A stretch of DNA of 64,000 bases, from assembly GCA_000720375.1 (NCBI GenBank), contig JOAA01000003.1, forward strand, positions 124,001 through 188,000, given 5' to 3'. Numbering within the stretch: the first letter of the stretch is position 1; each line of letters starts with the position of its first letter. This DNA is from Rhodococcus rhodnii. Lineage in GTDB: Bacteria; Actinomycetota; Actinomycetes; Mycobacteriales; Pseudonocardiaceae. The notes beneath the pieces are model-generated. The model had not been told where the DNA came from and searched no databases. It worked only from the letters and a program-made list of their open reading frames with translations. Below, in pieces: positions 1-8,791 of the stretch. A program made the position numbers and the translations under genes.

Positions 1-1153
1 TCGCCTGCGGATCGCCATCCACCGAAAAGACCAGGTCAGCCGCGATCGAATATTCTGTATCGCCGTTCCAATAACTACCCGCGCAGCCGGCAGGCGGTGA
101 CAGGACGACGTCGGGCACGGCCGTCAACGAACCGCTCGGGATGGGCAAACCCCGGCGGCCCAGCTCGTCCACGACGTCGTCCCATAACCCCGCGCCGGCA
201 CTGGAATTGCAGGTCAACGCGACCACCGTGCCGGTGACCGGGTCGATCCTGAGCTGACACCACGTCCCGTCGCCGGTGCCGTCGTGCCCGATCCATTTCT
301 TTTCGGCCAAGCCGTCGAACACGGCGAGGCCAAGGCCCCACGCGTCGGCCAGGCCGAAGGCGTCGGCCACCGGCTGACGCATCAGACGGGCGAGTTCGTA
401 AGGCAGGATATCGCCGCCGTCGAGCAGCATCCGGCCGAATGCGACCAGGTCAGTGGCACTGGCCGCGAGCGCTCCAGCCGGTGCTTCGGCGAGCGTGATG
501 TTCTGGTCGACCGGCCTGGCCCGCCCGGCGTGCCCGGTCGCGATCGGCCTGCCGGTGGCCGGGCCGACGACGAACGCGGGTTCGATCCCCAGCGGCCGCA
601 ACACCAACGACTCGACCGCGGCGAACCACGTCATCCCGGTCACGGCCTCGATCAGGCTGCCCACCAGCACAAACCCGGCGTTCGAATAGGAGAAGTCGCG
701 GCCGGGCGGCTGGATCAGGCCGGCTCGCGCGACCAGCCTGCGCATCGACGGCCCGCCGTCCGGGCCGGATTCCAAGCCGCTGGTGTGGCTGAGCAACTGC
801 CGTAGCGTGATCGCCGCGGTGTCCTTGCCGTGCAGTTCAGGCACGTGCGCGCCGACAGGTTCGTCCAGGTCAAGATCACCGTCGGCGACCAGAACCATGG
901 CCGTCGTCGCGGTGAACGCCTTCCCGATGGAGCCGATGGGGAAGGCCAAGTCCGGTGTGACTGGACGTCCCGTGCCGTGTTCGGCCGTACCCGAGCACAC
1001 GGCGACCAGCTGTCCACGCTGCCACAGGGCACACTGTGCTCCCGGCACGTGGCGCGCGCTGACCAGCGCCGCTACCACTTCGGAAAGCCCGGTTAAGTCA
1101 CTTCGGCCGGCCAGTCCGATTAATCCCCCGCCATCCCCCGATGCCGATAACAC
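1..1153 (-). CDS. Beta-lactamase-family serine hydrolase (C-terminus beyond window)
   Basis: This is a class C beta-lactamase/esterase-type serine hydrolase; such enzymes cleave amide or ester bonds through an acyl-serine intermediate, and the substrate cannot be told from sequence. Visible motifs are the SxxK nucleophile motif (GSIGK, residues 75-78), the Tyr motif YSN at 156-158, and a later GHDGTGDG stretch like the third active-site motif. I chose the GTG at 1153 because GAGAGGA lies about 8 nt upstream. About 384 residues are present and the C-terminus runs off position 1. No signal peptide is evident, so it may be cytosolic. Confidence 0.85.
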   Translation of the reverse strand, partial: MLSASGDGGGLIGLAGRSDLTGLSEVVAALVSARHVPGAQCALWQRGQLVAVCSGTAEHGTGRPVTPDLAFPIGSIGKAFTATTAMVLVADGDLDLDEPVGAHVPELHGKDTAAITLRQLLSHTSGLESGPDGGPSMRRLVARAGLIQPPGRDFSYSNAGFVLVGSLIEAVTGMTWFAAVESLVLRPLGIEPAFVVGPATGRPIATGHAGRARPVDQNITLAEAPAGALAASATDLVAFGRMLLDGGDILPYELARLMRQPVADAFGLADAWGLGLAVFDGLAEKKWIGHDGTGDGTWCQLRIDPVTGTVVALTCNSSAGAGLWDDVVDELGRRGLPIPSGSLTAVPDVVLSPPAGCAGSYWNGDTEYSIAADLVFSVDGDPQA

Positions 1154-1565
1154 CCCGATTTCCTCTCGTCCACTCCTCGAGAAGAACGGTTTCCCCGCCG
1201 ACCGGGACGCACCCTTTCCCAGTCGAACCCCGTTCATTGACTCCCAACGCATACCCACTCTGCACGCGGCGTCAACCCGGGCTATACCGCCATTCGTGGT
1301 GTCGTGGTTTATGAAAGTAGTGATTGAAACCGCAAGCATCTATGCCCGGGGACGCTACGAAGTTGTAGCAACGTTGACTTTGCCTCAACTGGAGGCGTTT
1401 AGACTGTGACCATACCGGGAAATGTGCCAATGATCGACACTTGCGGTCACCGCATCGCAACGATCTACCTTTCGTTACCGATAAATTCGCGCTATACCCC
1501 AACAGAGGGTGACAATGCGCCGAACAGTCGCGAGCTCCCAATTGGTGGACGGCTAGACTGGGCCC
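1154..1565. other. Intergenic region without a recognised gene
   Basis: This divergent spacer lies between the serine hydrolase and the VTT membrane protein genes. It is less GC-rich than its flanks. Open frames inside it have poor codon bias and no credible ribosome-binding site. It presumably holds both promoters, but I cannot assign convincing -35/-10 boxes. Confidence 0.5.
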
Positions 1566-2243
1566 ATGCCGCGAGTTCGTACCGCGCTGGCCGTCGGTCT
1601 GCTCGCGGTGTTGGTAGCCGCCGCGTTCGTGCTGCCCGTCCCGGGTCCGAGCGACGTGCGCACGTGGGCGCTCGGCGCGGGCGCCGCCGCTCCGCTGTTG
1701 ATGTTCGTGACGTACGTCGTCGCGACGATCGTGCCGATCCCACGCACAGTTTTCTCGCTGGCGTCGGGTCTGTTGCTCGGCCCTGCACTCGGCGTGCTGG
1801 TGGCGATGTCGGCGACCGCCCTCAGCGCAGTGCTGGGTTTCGCGCTCGCCCGTTGGGTCGGTCGCGGGTTGGTCGCTCGCCACTTGGACAAGGCCGCCGT
1901 ACGAACCGTCGACGCGAAGCTCAGCGGCGGCGGCTGGCTCGCGGTGGCGTCACTTCGGCTGATCCCGCTCATCCCGTTCACACCGATGAACTACTGCTGC
2001 GGCGTTTCGTCCGTCCGCATGGTGCCGTTCATCGCGGGCACGGTGATCGGCAGCCTTCCGGGGACGACGGCCGCCGTGCTGATCGGCGACACGCTCACCG
2101 GGTTCAGCAATCCGACCGGGCTCATCGTCTCCGGCGCGTGCGCGCTGGCCGGCGCGGTCGGGCTCTACCTGGTCATCCGCAAGCAGCAGGAAGACGCGGG
2201 CGCTGCGGCCAGCGCCCGCGTCCAGCCGGAACCGATTGACTAA
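1566..2243 (+). CDS. TVP38/TMEM64 (VTT, DedA-like) membrane protein
   Basis: This 225-residue integral membrane protein belongs to the VTT/DedA superfamily. It has an N-terminal hydrophobic segment (about 8-26), several further transmembrane stretches, and the family's re-entrant-loop signatures: a PxP-containing loop (VPIPRTVFSLASG, about 57-69) and a G-x-L-PG motif (IGSLPGTT, about 160-167). Related proteins are implicated in lipid scrambling and envelope homeostasis, but the exact role is unknown. The stop codon overlaps the stop of the convergent SRPBCC gene by 4 nt. No operon partner is apparent. Confidence 0.85.
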   Translation: MPRVRTALAVGLLAVLVAAAFVLPVPGPSDVRTWALGAGAAAPLLMFVTYVVATIVPIPRTVFSLASGLLLGPALGVLVAMSATALSAVLGFALARWVGRGLVARHLDKAAVRTVDAKLSGGGWLAVASLRLIPLIPFTPMNYCCGVSSVRMVPFIAGTVIGSLPGTTAAVLIGDTLTGFSNPTGLIVSGACALAGAVGLYLVIRKQQEDAGAAASARVQPEPID

Positions 2244-2671
2244 TCGATCAGCTCGACCAGCTTCTCCAGTGACTTGTGCAGGTCGCCCTTGAGGGTCTTG
2301 CCGACGGCCGCCGAGATCGGCCCGAACATGCCGGGGCCGGTGAATTCCACATCGAGCTCGCCGGTCGCGCCGTCGCCGTCCGGCTTCAGCTTCAGCTCCA
2401 GCGATGCCTTCACGCCCGCTTTGCCCTCGCCGGACAGTGTGATGCCGTTCGGCGGGTCATAGGAGGTGACCGACCAGGTTATGCGGTTGCGCAGGCCTTT
2501 CACTGACACCACGGATGTCAGCACTGTGCCTGTCTTGATCTCACTGGGCACATCGCCTCGCCAGCCCTCATGCAACGCGAGCCACTCGCCGAACCGGGAC
2601 AGGTCCGACGCGGTCGCCCACGCCTTGTCCGGTCTGACTGGCATCGAGGTGGAAACGCTCACCTTGGTCAC
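2240..2671 (-). CDS. SRPBCC family protein (Rv0910-like)
   Basis: This 143-residue cytosolic protein has the START/SRPBCC helix-grip architecture. It shows an N-terminal VSVSTSMPVRPDKAW strand-helix, a central TSVVSVKGLRN region, and a C-terminal long helix (SAAVGKTLKGDLHKSLEKL). It resembles the mycobacterial Rv0910/MT0934 family, in which the M. tuberculosis member has been described as a toxin of a toxin-antitoxin pair. No antitoxin-like neighbour is visible here, so binding of a small hydrophobic ligand is equally possible. An AGGAGG sequence precedes the start. A small exported-peptide gene lies 60 nt upstream on the same strand. Confidence 0.8.
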   Translation of the reverse strand: MTKVSVSTSMPVRPDKAWATASDLSRFGEWLALHEGWRGDVPSEIKTGTVLTSVVSVKGLRNRITWSVTSYDPPNGITLSGEGKAGVKASLELKLKPDGDGATGELDVEFTGPGMFGPISAAVGKTLKGDLHKSLEKLVELID

Positions 2672-2731
2672 GGCTTCCTCCTTACGGTCGCAAGGACGGT
2701 ACCGCCAATCGGCCGACTACGCCTGCCTCGA

Positions 2732-2845
2732 TCAGGCGATCATGCCGGAACCGATCGGATCCGCCATCGCCGGCGCCGACAAGGTGACCGTCACCGTGGC
2801 CGCTACCGCGGCGACTGCCCATCTCGCCGTGCGTGAACGCTGCAT
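2732..2845 (-). CDS. Small exported peptide (37 aa), hypothetical
   Basis: This 37-codon frame starts at an ATG preceded by AAGGAG with 6-nt spacing. The peptide reads as an almost complete secretion signal: basic N-terminus (MQRSRTARW), an Ala/Val/Thr-rich hydrophobic core, and an Ala-x-Ala cleavage site (SAPAMA at 23-28). This leaves a predicted mature tail of only nine residues, DPIGSGMIA. The two other frames after the stop do not look like a continuing protein, so a simple frameshift is not obvious. It could be a secreted signalling peptide, or the remnant of a larger secreted protein. It lies just upstream of the SRPBCC gene and could be co-transcribed with it. Confidence 0.4.
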   Translation of the reverse strand: MQRSRTARWAVAAVAATVTVTLSAPAMADPIGSGMIA

Positions 2846-2981
2846 GTGGTGCTCCTTCCCATCGTCGCTGCCGCGGACGTGCGGGCACGCCGACGGGACA
2901 CCTGGCGCGGCGGTGGTCTATACCACAGTAGGGCCGTTTCATCGGCCGCACCAGCATTGGTCATCGAGCGTCTACAATGGA

Positions 2982-3947
2982 CTAAATCAGGGCACTGACT
3001 CGGTCCAGCCGTGCGTTCCACCAAGCGATCCGCTCCGGGTCGGCCGCGTCGAACCGCCCCGGCACCGGCGGCCCGGGGGTGCGGACGTCGATGAAACCGT
3101 CCACTGGGGCCAGCGAGTCCGCCACGACATCGCCTGACAGCAAGGACAACGTACCCAGTCCGCACGCGAAGTCCAGCGAGGGCAGTGCCGCCGCCAACGC
3201 CACCTGAGCGGCCAAGCCAATGCTTGTTTCCAATGCGGACGAGACGACACACGGCAACCCGGCCGCCTCGGCGACCTCGAGGGACCGTCGAACGCCGCCC
3301 AATGGTGTGCATTTGATGACGGCGATATCCGCCGCACCCGCGACCGCGACCTTCAGCGGGTCCTCGGCCCGCCGGATCGACTCGTCCGCCGCGATCCGGA
3401 CGTCAACCCGCCTGCGCACCAAGGCAAGTTCGTCGATCGTCGGACACGGCTGCTCGACGTACTCCAACCCACCCGCGGCCTTGTCCAACGCCCGGATGTG
3501 CGTCACCGCGGTGTCCACATCCCACACCGCGTTGGCGTCGACACGGATCTTTCCCGTTGGCCCCAAGGCATCCCGGACGGCCTCGACGCGGGCGATGTCC
3601 TCACTCAACGACCGCGGATGGTCCGCGACCTTGATTTTGGCTGTCTGGCAACCGGAACCCGCCGCGATCTGGTGCGCTTTCGCAGCGTCTACCGCGGGAA
3701 CCGTGCAGTTGACGGGAATCCGGTCGCGCACCGGCGCGGGCCAGCCCACTGTGCACTGTTCCACCGCGGTGGCCAGCCAGGACGCCGCCTCGGCGTCGCC
3801 GTACTCGGGGAACGGGCAGAACTCGCCCCAACCCGCCGGACCTTCGAGCAGCATGCCCTCACGCACCGTGATACCACGAAACTTGGTGCGCATCGGGATC
3901 GAATAGACCCGCGACTGGGCGAACGGGGTCCCAGAGGGGATCGTCAC
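2982..3947 (-). CDS. menC: o-Succinylbenzoate synthase
   Basis: MenC dehydrates SHCHC to o-succinylbenzoate in menaquinone biosynthesis. The 321-residue protein is an enolase-superfamily barrel. The family's N-terminal signature MRTKFRGITVREG is followed by AKIKV (catalytic Lys pair), RVDANAVWD and YVEQPC (metal ligands), AADES, and IKCTPLGG with the second catalytic Lys. I chose the GTG at 3947 because its GTGA overlaps the stop of the glutathione peroxidase gene, suggesting coupled translation, and because actinobacterial MenC proteins have about 20 residues before MRTKFRG. A longer upstream reading frame only shadows the peroxidase gene. No other men genes are in the window. Confidence 0.92.
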   Translation of the reverse strand: MTIPSGTPFAQSRVYSIPMRTKFRGITVREGMLLEGPAGWGEFCPFPEYGDAEAASWLATAVEQCTVGWPAPVRDRIPVNCTVPAVDAAKAHQIAAGSGCQTAKIKVADHPRSLSEDIARVEAVRDALGPTGKIRVDANAVWDVDTAVTHIRALDKAAGGLEYVEQPCPTIDELALVRRRVDVRIAADESIRRAEDPLKVAVAGAADIAVIKCTPLGGVRRSLEVAEAAGLPCVVSSALETSIGLAAQVALAAALPSLDFACGLGTLSLLSGDVVADSLAPVDGFIDVRTPGPPVPGRFDAADPERIAWWNARLDRVSALI

Positions 3948-4417
3948 TGCAGCTGCGACTCGATGGCCGAGCGGATCTTCGCATCGTCCGGCGTGACCGC
4001 CGGGCGGAACCGCGCGACGACCTCCCCCTTGGCCGACAGCAGGAACTTCTCGAAGTTCCACTGGATGTCGCCCGCGTTGCCCTCCTCGTCGGCGAACTCG
4101 GTCAGCTCGGCGTACAGCGGGTGCTTGCCCGGCCCGTTGACCTCCAGTTTCTCGGTCATCGGGAACGTCACACCGTACGTGGTGGAGCAGAACGTCTGGA
4201 TGTCCTGCGAGCTGCCCGGCTCCTGCCCGCCGAACTGGTTGCACGGCACGCCGATCACGGTGAACCCACGCGGCCCGTACTCCTTCTGCAGCTGCTCCAG
4301 CGCGGTGTACTGCGGGGTCAGCCCGCACTTGGAGGCCACATTCACCACCAGCGCGACCTTCCCGCCGGTCAGCTCGTCCAGCGTGGTGGCCGTGCCGTCC
4401 AGGGTCGTGATCTTCAC
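3944..4417 (-). CDS. Glutathione peroxidase-family thiol peroxidase
   Basis: This 157-residue enzyme reduces hydroperoxides. Family motifs are complete: the peroxidatic Cys in NVASKCGLT (Cys31), the CNQFGGQEPG loop with the catalytic Gln65, and WNFEKF with Trp120/Asn121. As it is a Cys enzyme in an actinobacterium that should lack glutathione, reduction by thioredoxin is more likely; that is inference from the family. The GTG at 4417 follows GAGGAGA by about 6 nt, and the protein then starts VKITTLDG as expected. It is translationally coupled to menC downstream. Confidence 0.9.
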   Translation of the reverse strand: MKITTLDGTATTLDELTGGKVALVVNVASKCGLTPQYTALEQLQKEYGPRGFTVIGVPCNQFGGQEPGSSQDIQTFCSTTYGVTFPMTEKLEVNGPGKHPLYAELTEFADEEGNAGDIQWNFEKFLLSAKGEVVARFRPAVTPDDAKIRSAIESQLQ

Positions 4418-4471
4418 GTGCGTCTCCTCTCGTGGGTGTCCCAACACTAGAACACCCACGAGGCTGGAGAT

Positions 4472-5323
4472 CTAGAACCTGACGTTCGCCAGATAGTCCC
4501 GGCCCCGCCTGGCGGTCAGCAACGGGTCACGCGGAGTGTCGTGCTCCACCACGTACTCGCTGATGCCGGATTGGGCATACCGGGCGAAAATCCTCGGGAA
4601 GTCGATCGTGCCGTAGCCGAGGTCCTCGAAGGACCCGTTGGCCGCCATGTCCTTGACGTGGAACACCGGGAACCGGCGCGGGTAGCGTTCGAAGTACGCC
4701 ACCGGGTCGTACCCGGGTTTCACGATCCAGTACAGGTCCAGCTCGAAGTTGACGAACCGGGGATCGGTCTGCTCGACCAGGATGTCGTAGAGCACCTTGC
4801 CGTCCACTTTGAGGAAGTCGACGTCATGGTTGTGGAACAGGAACTTCATCCCGGCGCTGCGGCACTTGATGCCCCACTCCTGGAACTTGGCCGCCGCGTG
4901 GGTGTAACCGGCCACTGTGCGCAGTGAACTGGGCAAGGACGGCACGACGACGTACCGGACGCCGAGAATCCTGGCGATCTGCAGTTCCCGCTGGACGTTC
5001 GCGTTCATCGCGTCCCAGCTGGTGTGCGTCAGCACCGCACGCACCCCGCCGATGTCCAGCATCTCCCGGAACTTCTCCGGTGCGTGGCCGTAAAGACCGC
5101 TGACGCCGACGGTCGCGTAGCCCATCGCGCCGAGTGCGCTGAGTGTCCCTTGTGGATCGGTCGTCATGATGTTCCGGACGGTGTAGAGCTGGATCCCGAT
5201 GTGGTCGAGCGGGACCGAGTGTTGCGGCTCGTCAGCGGCCGCAACACCCGGGACCTGCAGACCACCCGCGACCACGGTGGTTCCCAAAGCAGCCTTCAGG
5301 AACCGACGCCGTGAGGTAGTCAT
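4472..5323 (-). CDS. Tat-exported sugar phosphate isomerase/epimerase-like protein
   Basis: This 283-residue protein has an AP-endonuclease-2/xylose isomerase-like TIM barrel. The N-terminus carries a twin-arginine signal (SRRRFLK, residues 4-10) and a hydrophobic stretch ending near VAAADE. Barrel motifs include IGIQLYTVR, FLFHNHDVDF and FELDLYWIVKPG, plus late His/Glu residues (FHVKD, VVEHD) that match metal ligands of the family. It probably acts on an extracellular carbohydrate or derivative. It ends the operon that begins with the beta-helix-like protein, 9 nt after the ThuA-type gene, so the three likely act together outside the membrane. Confidence 0.85.
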   Translation of the reverse strand: MTTSRRRFLKAALGTTVVAGGLQVPGVAAADEPQHSVPLDHIGIQLYTVRNIMTTDPQGTLSALGAMGYATVGVSGLYGHAPEKFREMLDIGGVRAVLTHTSWDAMNANVQRELQIARILGVRYVVVPSLPSSLRTVAGYTHAAAKFQEWGIKCRSAGMKFLFHNHDVDFLKVDGKVLYDILVEQTDPRFVNFELDLYWIVKPGYDPVAYFERYPRRFPVFHVKDMAANGSFEDLGYGTIDFPRIFARYAQSGISEYVVEHDTPRDPLLTARRGRDYLANVRF

Positions 5324-5332
5324 CGTTGACCC

Positions 5333-8300
5333 CTAGTTAACAGTGATCAGCACAGTGTTCGAGCTGTGTGCTCCGGTGTTGTCCGTTGTGGTCAGACGTG
5401 CCGTGTAGACGCCCTTGCGGGTGTACTGGTGCGACACCGAGGCGCCCGAGCCGGCGGGCGTGTTGTCGCCGAAGTCCCACGAGTAGCCCGTGATCGTCCG
5501 GCCTGCCGGTGGGTTCACCGCGGAGGTGAAGTTCACGGTCAGCGGTGCCGGGCCGGTCCGTGTCGACGGCGTGATCACGATTCCCGTCGCGGTGCCCGGC
5601 TTCGCCATGCCCTCGCCGTTGAACTGCAACCAGTCCAGCGACATCAGGTCGGGCGAAGTCGGTGTCCACGCCGGATTCGTGAACACGGCGTACAACTTGA
5701 CCGTACGGCCAGGGTTCGTCAGCGACACCGTCGGTGAGATGACGTTGCCCCAGTCACCCGTGTTCGGGATCGCGACCGAGCCGAGCAACTGCCCGGTTGG
5801 TGAATCGGCACGGAACTCGATCGTGCCGCCGAGACCGCCGGACGCGGCGCCGACCGTGACCGAAGAGATCCTGGTCAGGTTCACCGGGTCGTACGCGACC
5901 CAGTCGCCGTGCTCGATCTCGCCGAGGCGTTTGCCCGCCGAGGCACCGGTGTTGTTCACCACGACCGGCCCGCCTTGCGCACCACCAAGACCTTCGTGGT
6001 GCTCGGCTTCCTTGCGCTTGGGCTCAAGCACGAGGTGCGCCGAACCGGTCAACGCCGGCACACCACGCGGCCCGCCACCGTCGGTGTACTGCGCGGCCAC
6101 TGCCACGTAAAGGTTCTGGCCTGGACCGTGGCTGGCGCCCTGGTCGGTCTTGATCTCCCCGCGGCACCCGGTGACGTTGTCCATCGGGTGCAGGTGCGAG
6201 TCGTGCCCCAACTGGGACTGCACAACGACCTTCGAGCAGTCGATCCGGCCATCTTCCCGGTCGGTGACTCGGACTTCGAACGGAATCGTGTCGCCCCAAT
6301 CGAAGGCGCCACCGTTCACCGGAGTCACGACCCGGACCTCGGGCCTGGTGTTGCCCGCGGTGATGACCGTTGCCGCGGTGCCGTCAAGGCCGTTCTTCCG
6401 GCTCTTCACCGTCAGAAGCACGTCGTACTGGCCTGGGTTGGCGTACGTGTGCGTCGGGTTCGGCTCGGTCGAGTCGACCGTGCCGTTTCCGTCGAAGTCC
6501 CACGCGTAGTCGATTGCCTCGCCGTCGCCACCGGCGGATCCCGCGCTGGAGAACTTCACCGTCAGCGGGTAGCGGCCGGAGTCCACATCGGTCTGCAGCT
6601 TCGCGATCGGCCTGCGGCCGTTGGCCACGTAGTCGATGCGGTAGATGCCCGACCCCTCGTTGCTGCCGCCGCGGCCGGTGCCGCTGCCGGAGCCGAAGTC
6701 GATCACGTACATCGAGCCGTCCGGACCCATGTGCGCGGAGAACGCCTGGATCCAGCTCATGGTGGTGAACGCCTTGTTGATCGACTGCAGATCACCCCGC
6801 TTCACCGCGGGGAACCGCGGGTTGGCGAAGGTCTGGTCCTCGCGCTGGAACGAGAACGTCTTGAAGTACCCGCGAGTCAGCTCGTAGCCGAACCACTTGC
6901 CGTTGTAGTACTCGGGGAACTTCGTGACCAAGGGGTTGTTCGGGTCGTACTGGTAGACCGGCCCGGACATCGGGCCACCGCCGCCGGTACCGAGTTCGGG
7001 GAACTCGGCGGACGCGGAGTACGCGTACCAGATCGTCGCCGGATCGGCAGGCGGCAGGTTGCGCAGACCCGTGTTGTTCGGCGAGTCGTTGACGAGGTTG
7101 CCGCAGTCGAACTTCGGGCCGGACGTGCCGGTCGCGAAGTCGTAATCGTTGAACGGCGTGTTGTTGCCGATGCAGTACGGCCAGCCCTGGTTGGTCGCCT
7201 TGGTGATCCGGCTGAACTCGACTGTCCCTTCCGGACCGCGGTTCGGGTTGGCCGCGCGGGCGTCCGGGCCGTAGTCGGCGACCATCAACGCGTCCGTGAT
7301 GGGATCGAGTGTGATCCGGAACGGGTTGCGCATACCCATCACGTAGATCTCGGGCTTGGTCTGCGCGGTCCCCGGCGGGAACAGGTTGCCCTGCGGGATG
7401 GTGTACGTCCCGTTGGGCTGCGGCGTGATCCGGAGGATCTTGCCGCGGAAATCGTTGGTGTTGCCCGAGGTTCCCTGTGCGTCCAGCGCACGACGGCCCG
7501 GCCGCTCGTCGATCGGCGTGAACCCGTCGGAGTTGAACGGGTCGGAGTTGTCGCCGGTCGCGATGTACAGGTTGCCGTGCTTGTCGAACTGGATCGAACC
7601 ACCCATGTGCGAGTTCGCCCGGAACTCGTCACGGAAGGTCGGAATCTCCAGCAGCCGCTTCTCGCTGGCCATGTCGACCCTGTCGCCGACCACGGTGAAC
7701 CGGGACAGGTTCTGCCGTTTCTCGACCTTGTCGGAGTACAGCAGATAGACCCAGTTGTTCTGCGCGAAGTTGTTGTCCAGCGCGATACCCAGCAGACCAT
7801 CCGACTGGCTGGTCATCTGCGGGGTGTACGCGAAGTCCAGTGCGGTCGAGATCTTCAGCGTGCGCTGGTCGAGGATCTTCAGCGCACCGGTGCGCTGGAT
7901 GTAGAACACGCGCCGGTCCGGTGCGACGGCCAGCTCGAACGGATCCGCGAGACCCTGCGTGACGAGCGGGATCTTCTGGAACATGTTGTCCTTTGTGGCC
8001 GAACAGTCGCCCTGTTCGGCGCCCGCCGCCCACTCCAGACCACCGAGCAGGTGCTGCAGGTACACCGGGTCGGAGAACCGCGGGGCACCGTGGCCCAGCA
8101 TGCTGTACCACGAGCGGCCACCGTCGTAGTTCTGGCACCACGTGATCGGGTGGTCGATGCCCTGGTCAAGGCCGGTGATCCCGTCACGGACCTTGACCTG
8201 CGCGAGGGTGTGCACCTTGCCGGTCGGATTGGCCTTCCAGTTGTACCACTCCTCACCTTCCAGCTCCCACAGGTCCGGAAGGTGCTTTGTGGACGGATGG

Positions 8301-8779
8301 ACGTGGTCGAGCACCTTGGCCCGGCCCGGCTGGATCGGCGGGTGGTTGGTGAAGATCGCGCCGACGAGACCCTCGTACCAGGCCCAGTCCCGCTCGCTCG
8401 CGGTGGCGGCGTGGATACCGGTGAACCCGCCGCCCGCGCGGATGTAGCGCTGGAACGCCGCACGCTGATCCGCGTTGAGCAGATCACCGGACTGCGGCGT
8501 GGAGTTGGTGTTGTTGAAGATGACCGTGGCGAACCGGGCGAGGTTGGTGTCGGTGAAGGCGGCCGCGTCCTCGGTCGCCTCCACCGAGAAGTTGTTCTCC
8601 TCACCCAGCTTCTTGATCGCCGCGACACCCGCTGGAATGGAGTCGTGCCGGAAGTTGGTCGTCTTGGAGAAGACCAGTACGGAGAACCGCGGCTCAGCCG
8701 CGGCCGCGGGCAGCCCGAAGGCGCCCGCCAGCAGCAGGACAGCGCAGAACAACGCCCGCAGGCGTGCGGCGGGATTCAT
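5333..8779 (-). CDS. Secreted ThuA / PQQ-type sugar dehydrogenase / PKD multidomain protein
   Basis: This 1148-residue exported protein starts with a signal peptide (about 1-28). A ThuA-like glutamine-amidotransferase-fold domain follows (about 30-255; HAATASERDWAWYEG and GEEWYNW motifs). Next is a six-bladed beta-propeller of the glucose/sorbosone dehydrogenase type (about 265-725; GNLYIATGDNSDPF, VMGMRNPFRI). A PKD domain (about 745-840, YAWDFDGNGTVDS), a beta-rich region, a carbohydrate-binding-like region (about 935-1055) and a final PKD domain (YSWDFGDNTPAGSG) complete it. The arrangement suggests binding and oxidation of a polysaccharide or sugar. It sits 12 nt after the beta-helix protein gene and 9 nt before the Tat-exported isomerase. 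Confidence 0.9.
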   Translation of the reverse strand: MNPAARLRALFCAVLLLAGAFGLPAAAAEPRFSVLVFSKTTNFRHDSIPAGVAAIKKLGEENNFSVEATEDAAAFTDTNLARFATVIFNNTNSTPQSGDLLNADQRAAFQRYIRAGGGFTGIHAATASERDWAWYEGLVGAIFTNHPPIQPGRAKVLDHVHPSTKHLPDLWELEGEEWYNWKANPTGKVHTLAQVKVRDGITGLDQGIDHPITWCQNYDGGRSWYSMLGHGAPRFSDPVYLQHLLGGLEWAAGAEQGDCSATKDNMFQKIPLVTQGLADPFELAVAPDRRVFYIQRTGALKILDQRTLKISTALDFAYTPQMTSQSDGLLGIALDNNFAQNNWVYLLYSDKVEKRQNLSRFTVVGDRVDMASEKRLLEIPTFRDEFRANSHMGGSIQFDKHGNLYIATGDNSDPFNSDGFTPIDERPGRRALDAQGTSGNTNDFRGKILRITPQPNGTYTIPQGNLFPPGTAQTKPEIYVMGMRNPFRITLDPITDALMVADYGPDARAANPNRGPEGTVEFSRITKATNQGWPYCIGNNTPFNDYDFATGTSGPKFDCGNLVNDSPNNTGLRNLPPADPATIWYAYSASAEFPELGTGGGGPMSGPVYQYDPNNPLVTKFPEYYNGKWFGYELTRGYFKTFSFQREDQTFANPRFPAVKRGDLQSINKAFTTMSWIQAFSAHMGPDGSMYVIDFGSGSGTGRGGSNEGSGIYRIDYVANGRRPIAKLQTDVDSGRYPLTVKFSSAGSAGGDGEAIDYAWDFDGNGTVDSTEPNPTHTYANPGQYDVLLTVKSRKNGLDGTAATVITAGNTRPEVRVVTPVNGGAFDWGDTIPFEVRVTDREDGRIDCSKVVVQSQLGHDSHLHPMDNVTGCRGEIKTDQGASHGPGQNLYVAVAAQYTDGGGPRGVPALTGSAHLVLEPKRKEAEHHEGLGGAQGGPVVVNNTGASAGKRLGEIEHGDWVAYDPVNLTRISSVTVGAASGGLGGTIEFRADSPTGQLLGSVAIPNTGDWGNVISPTVSLTNPGRTVKLYAVFTNPAWTPTSPDLMSLDWLQFNGEGMAKPGTATGIVITPSTRTGPAPLTVNFTSAVNPPAGRTITGYSWDFGDNTPAGSGASVSHQYTRKGVYTARLTTTDNTGAHSSNTVLITVN

Positions 8780-8791
8780 GGCTGTCAGTCC

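Noticed and set aside
3947..4328. N-terminal extension of MenC through the glutathione peroxidase region
   Set aside because: It is antisense-free but out of frame with the intact peroxidase gene on the same strand; the GTGA overlap and the family length support the shorter MenC.
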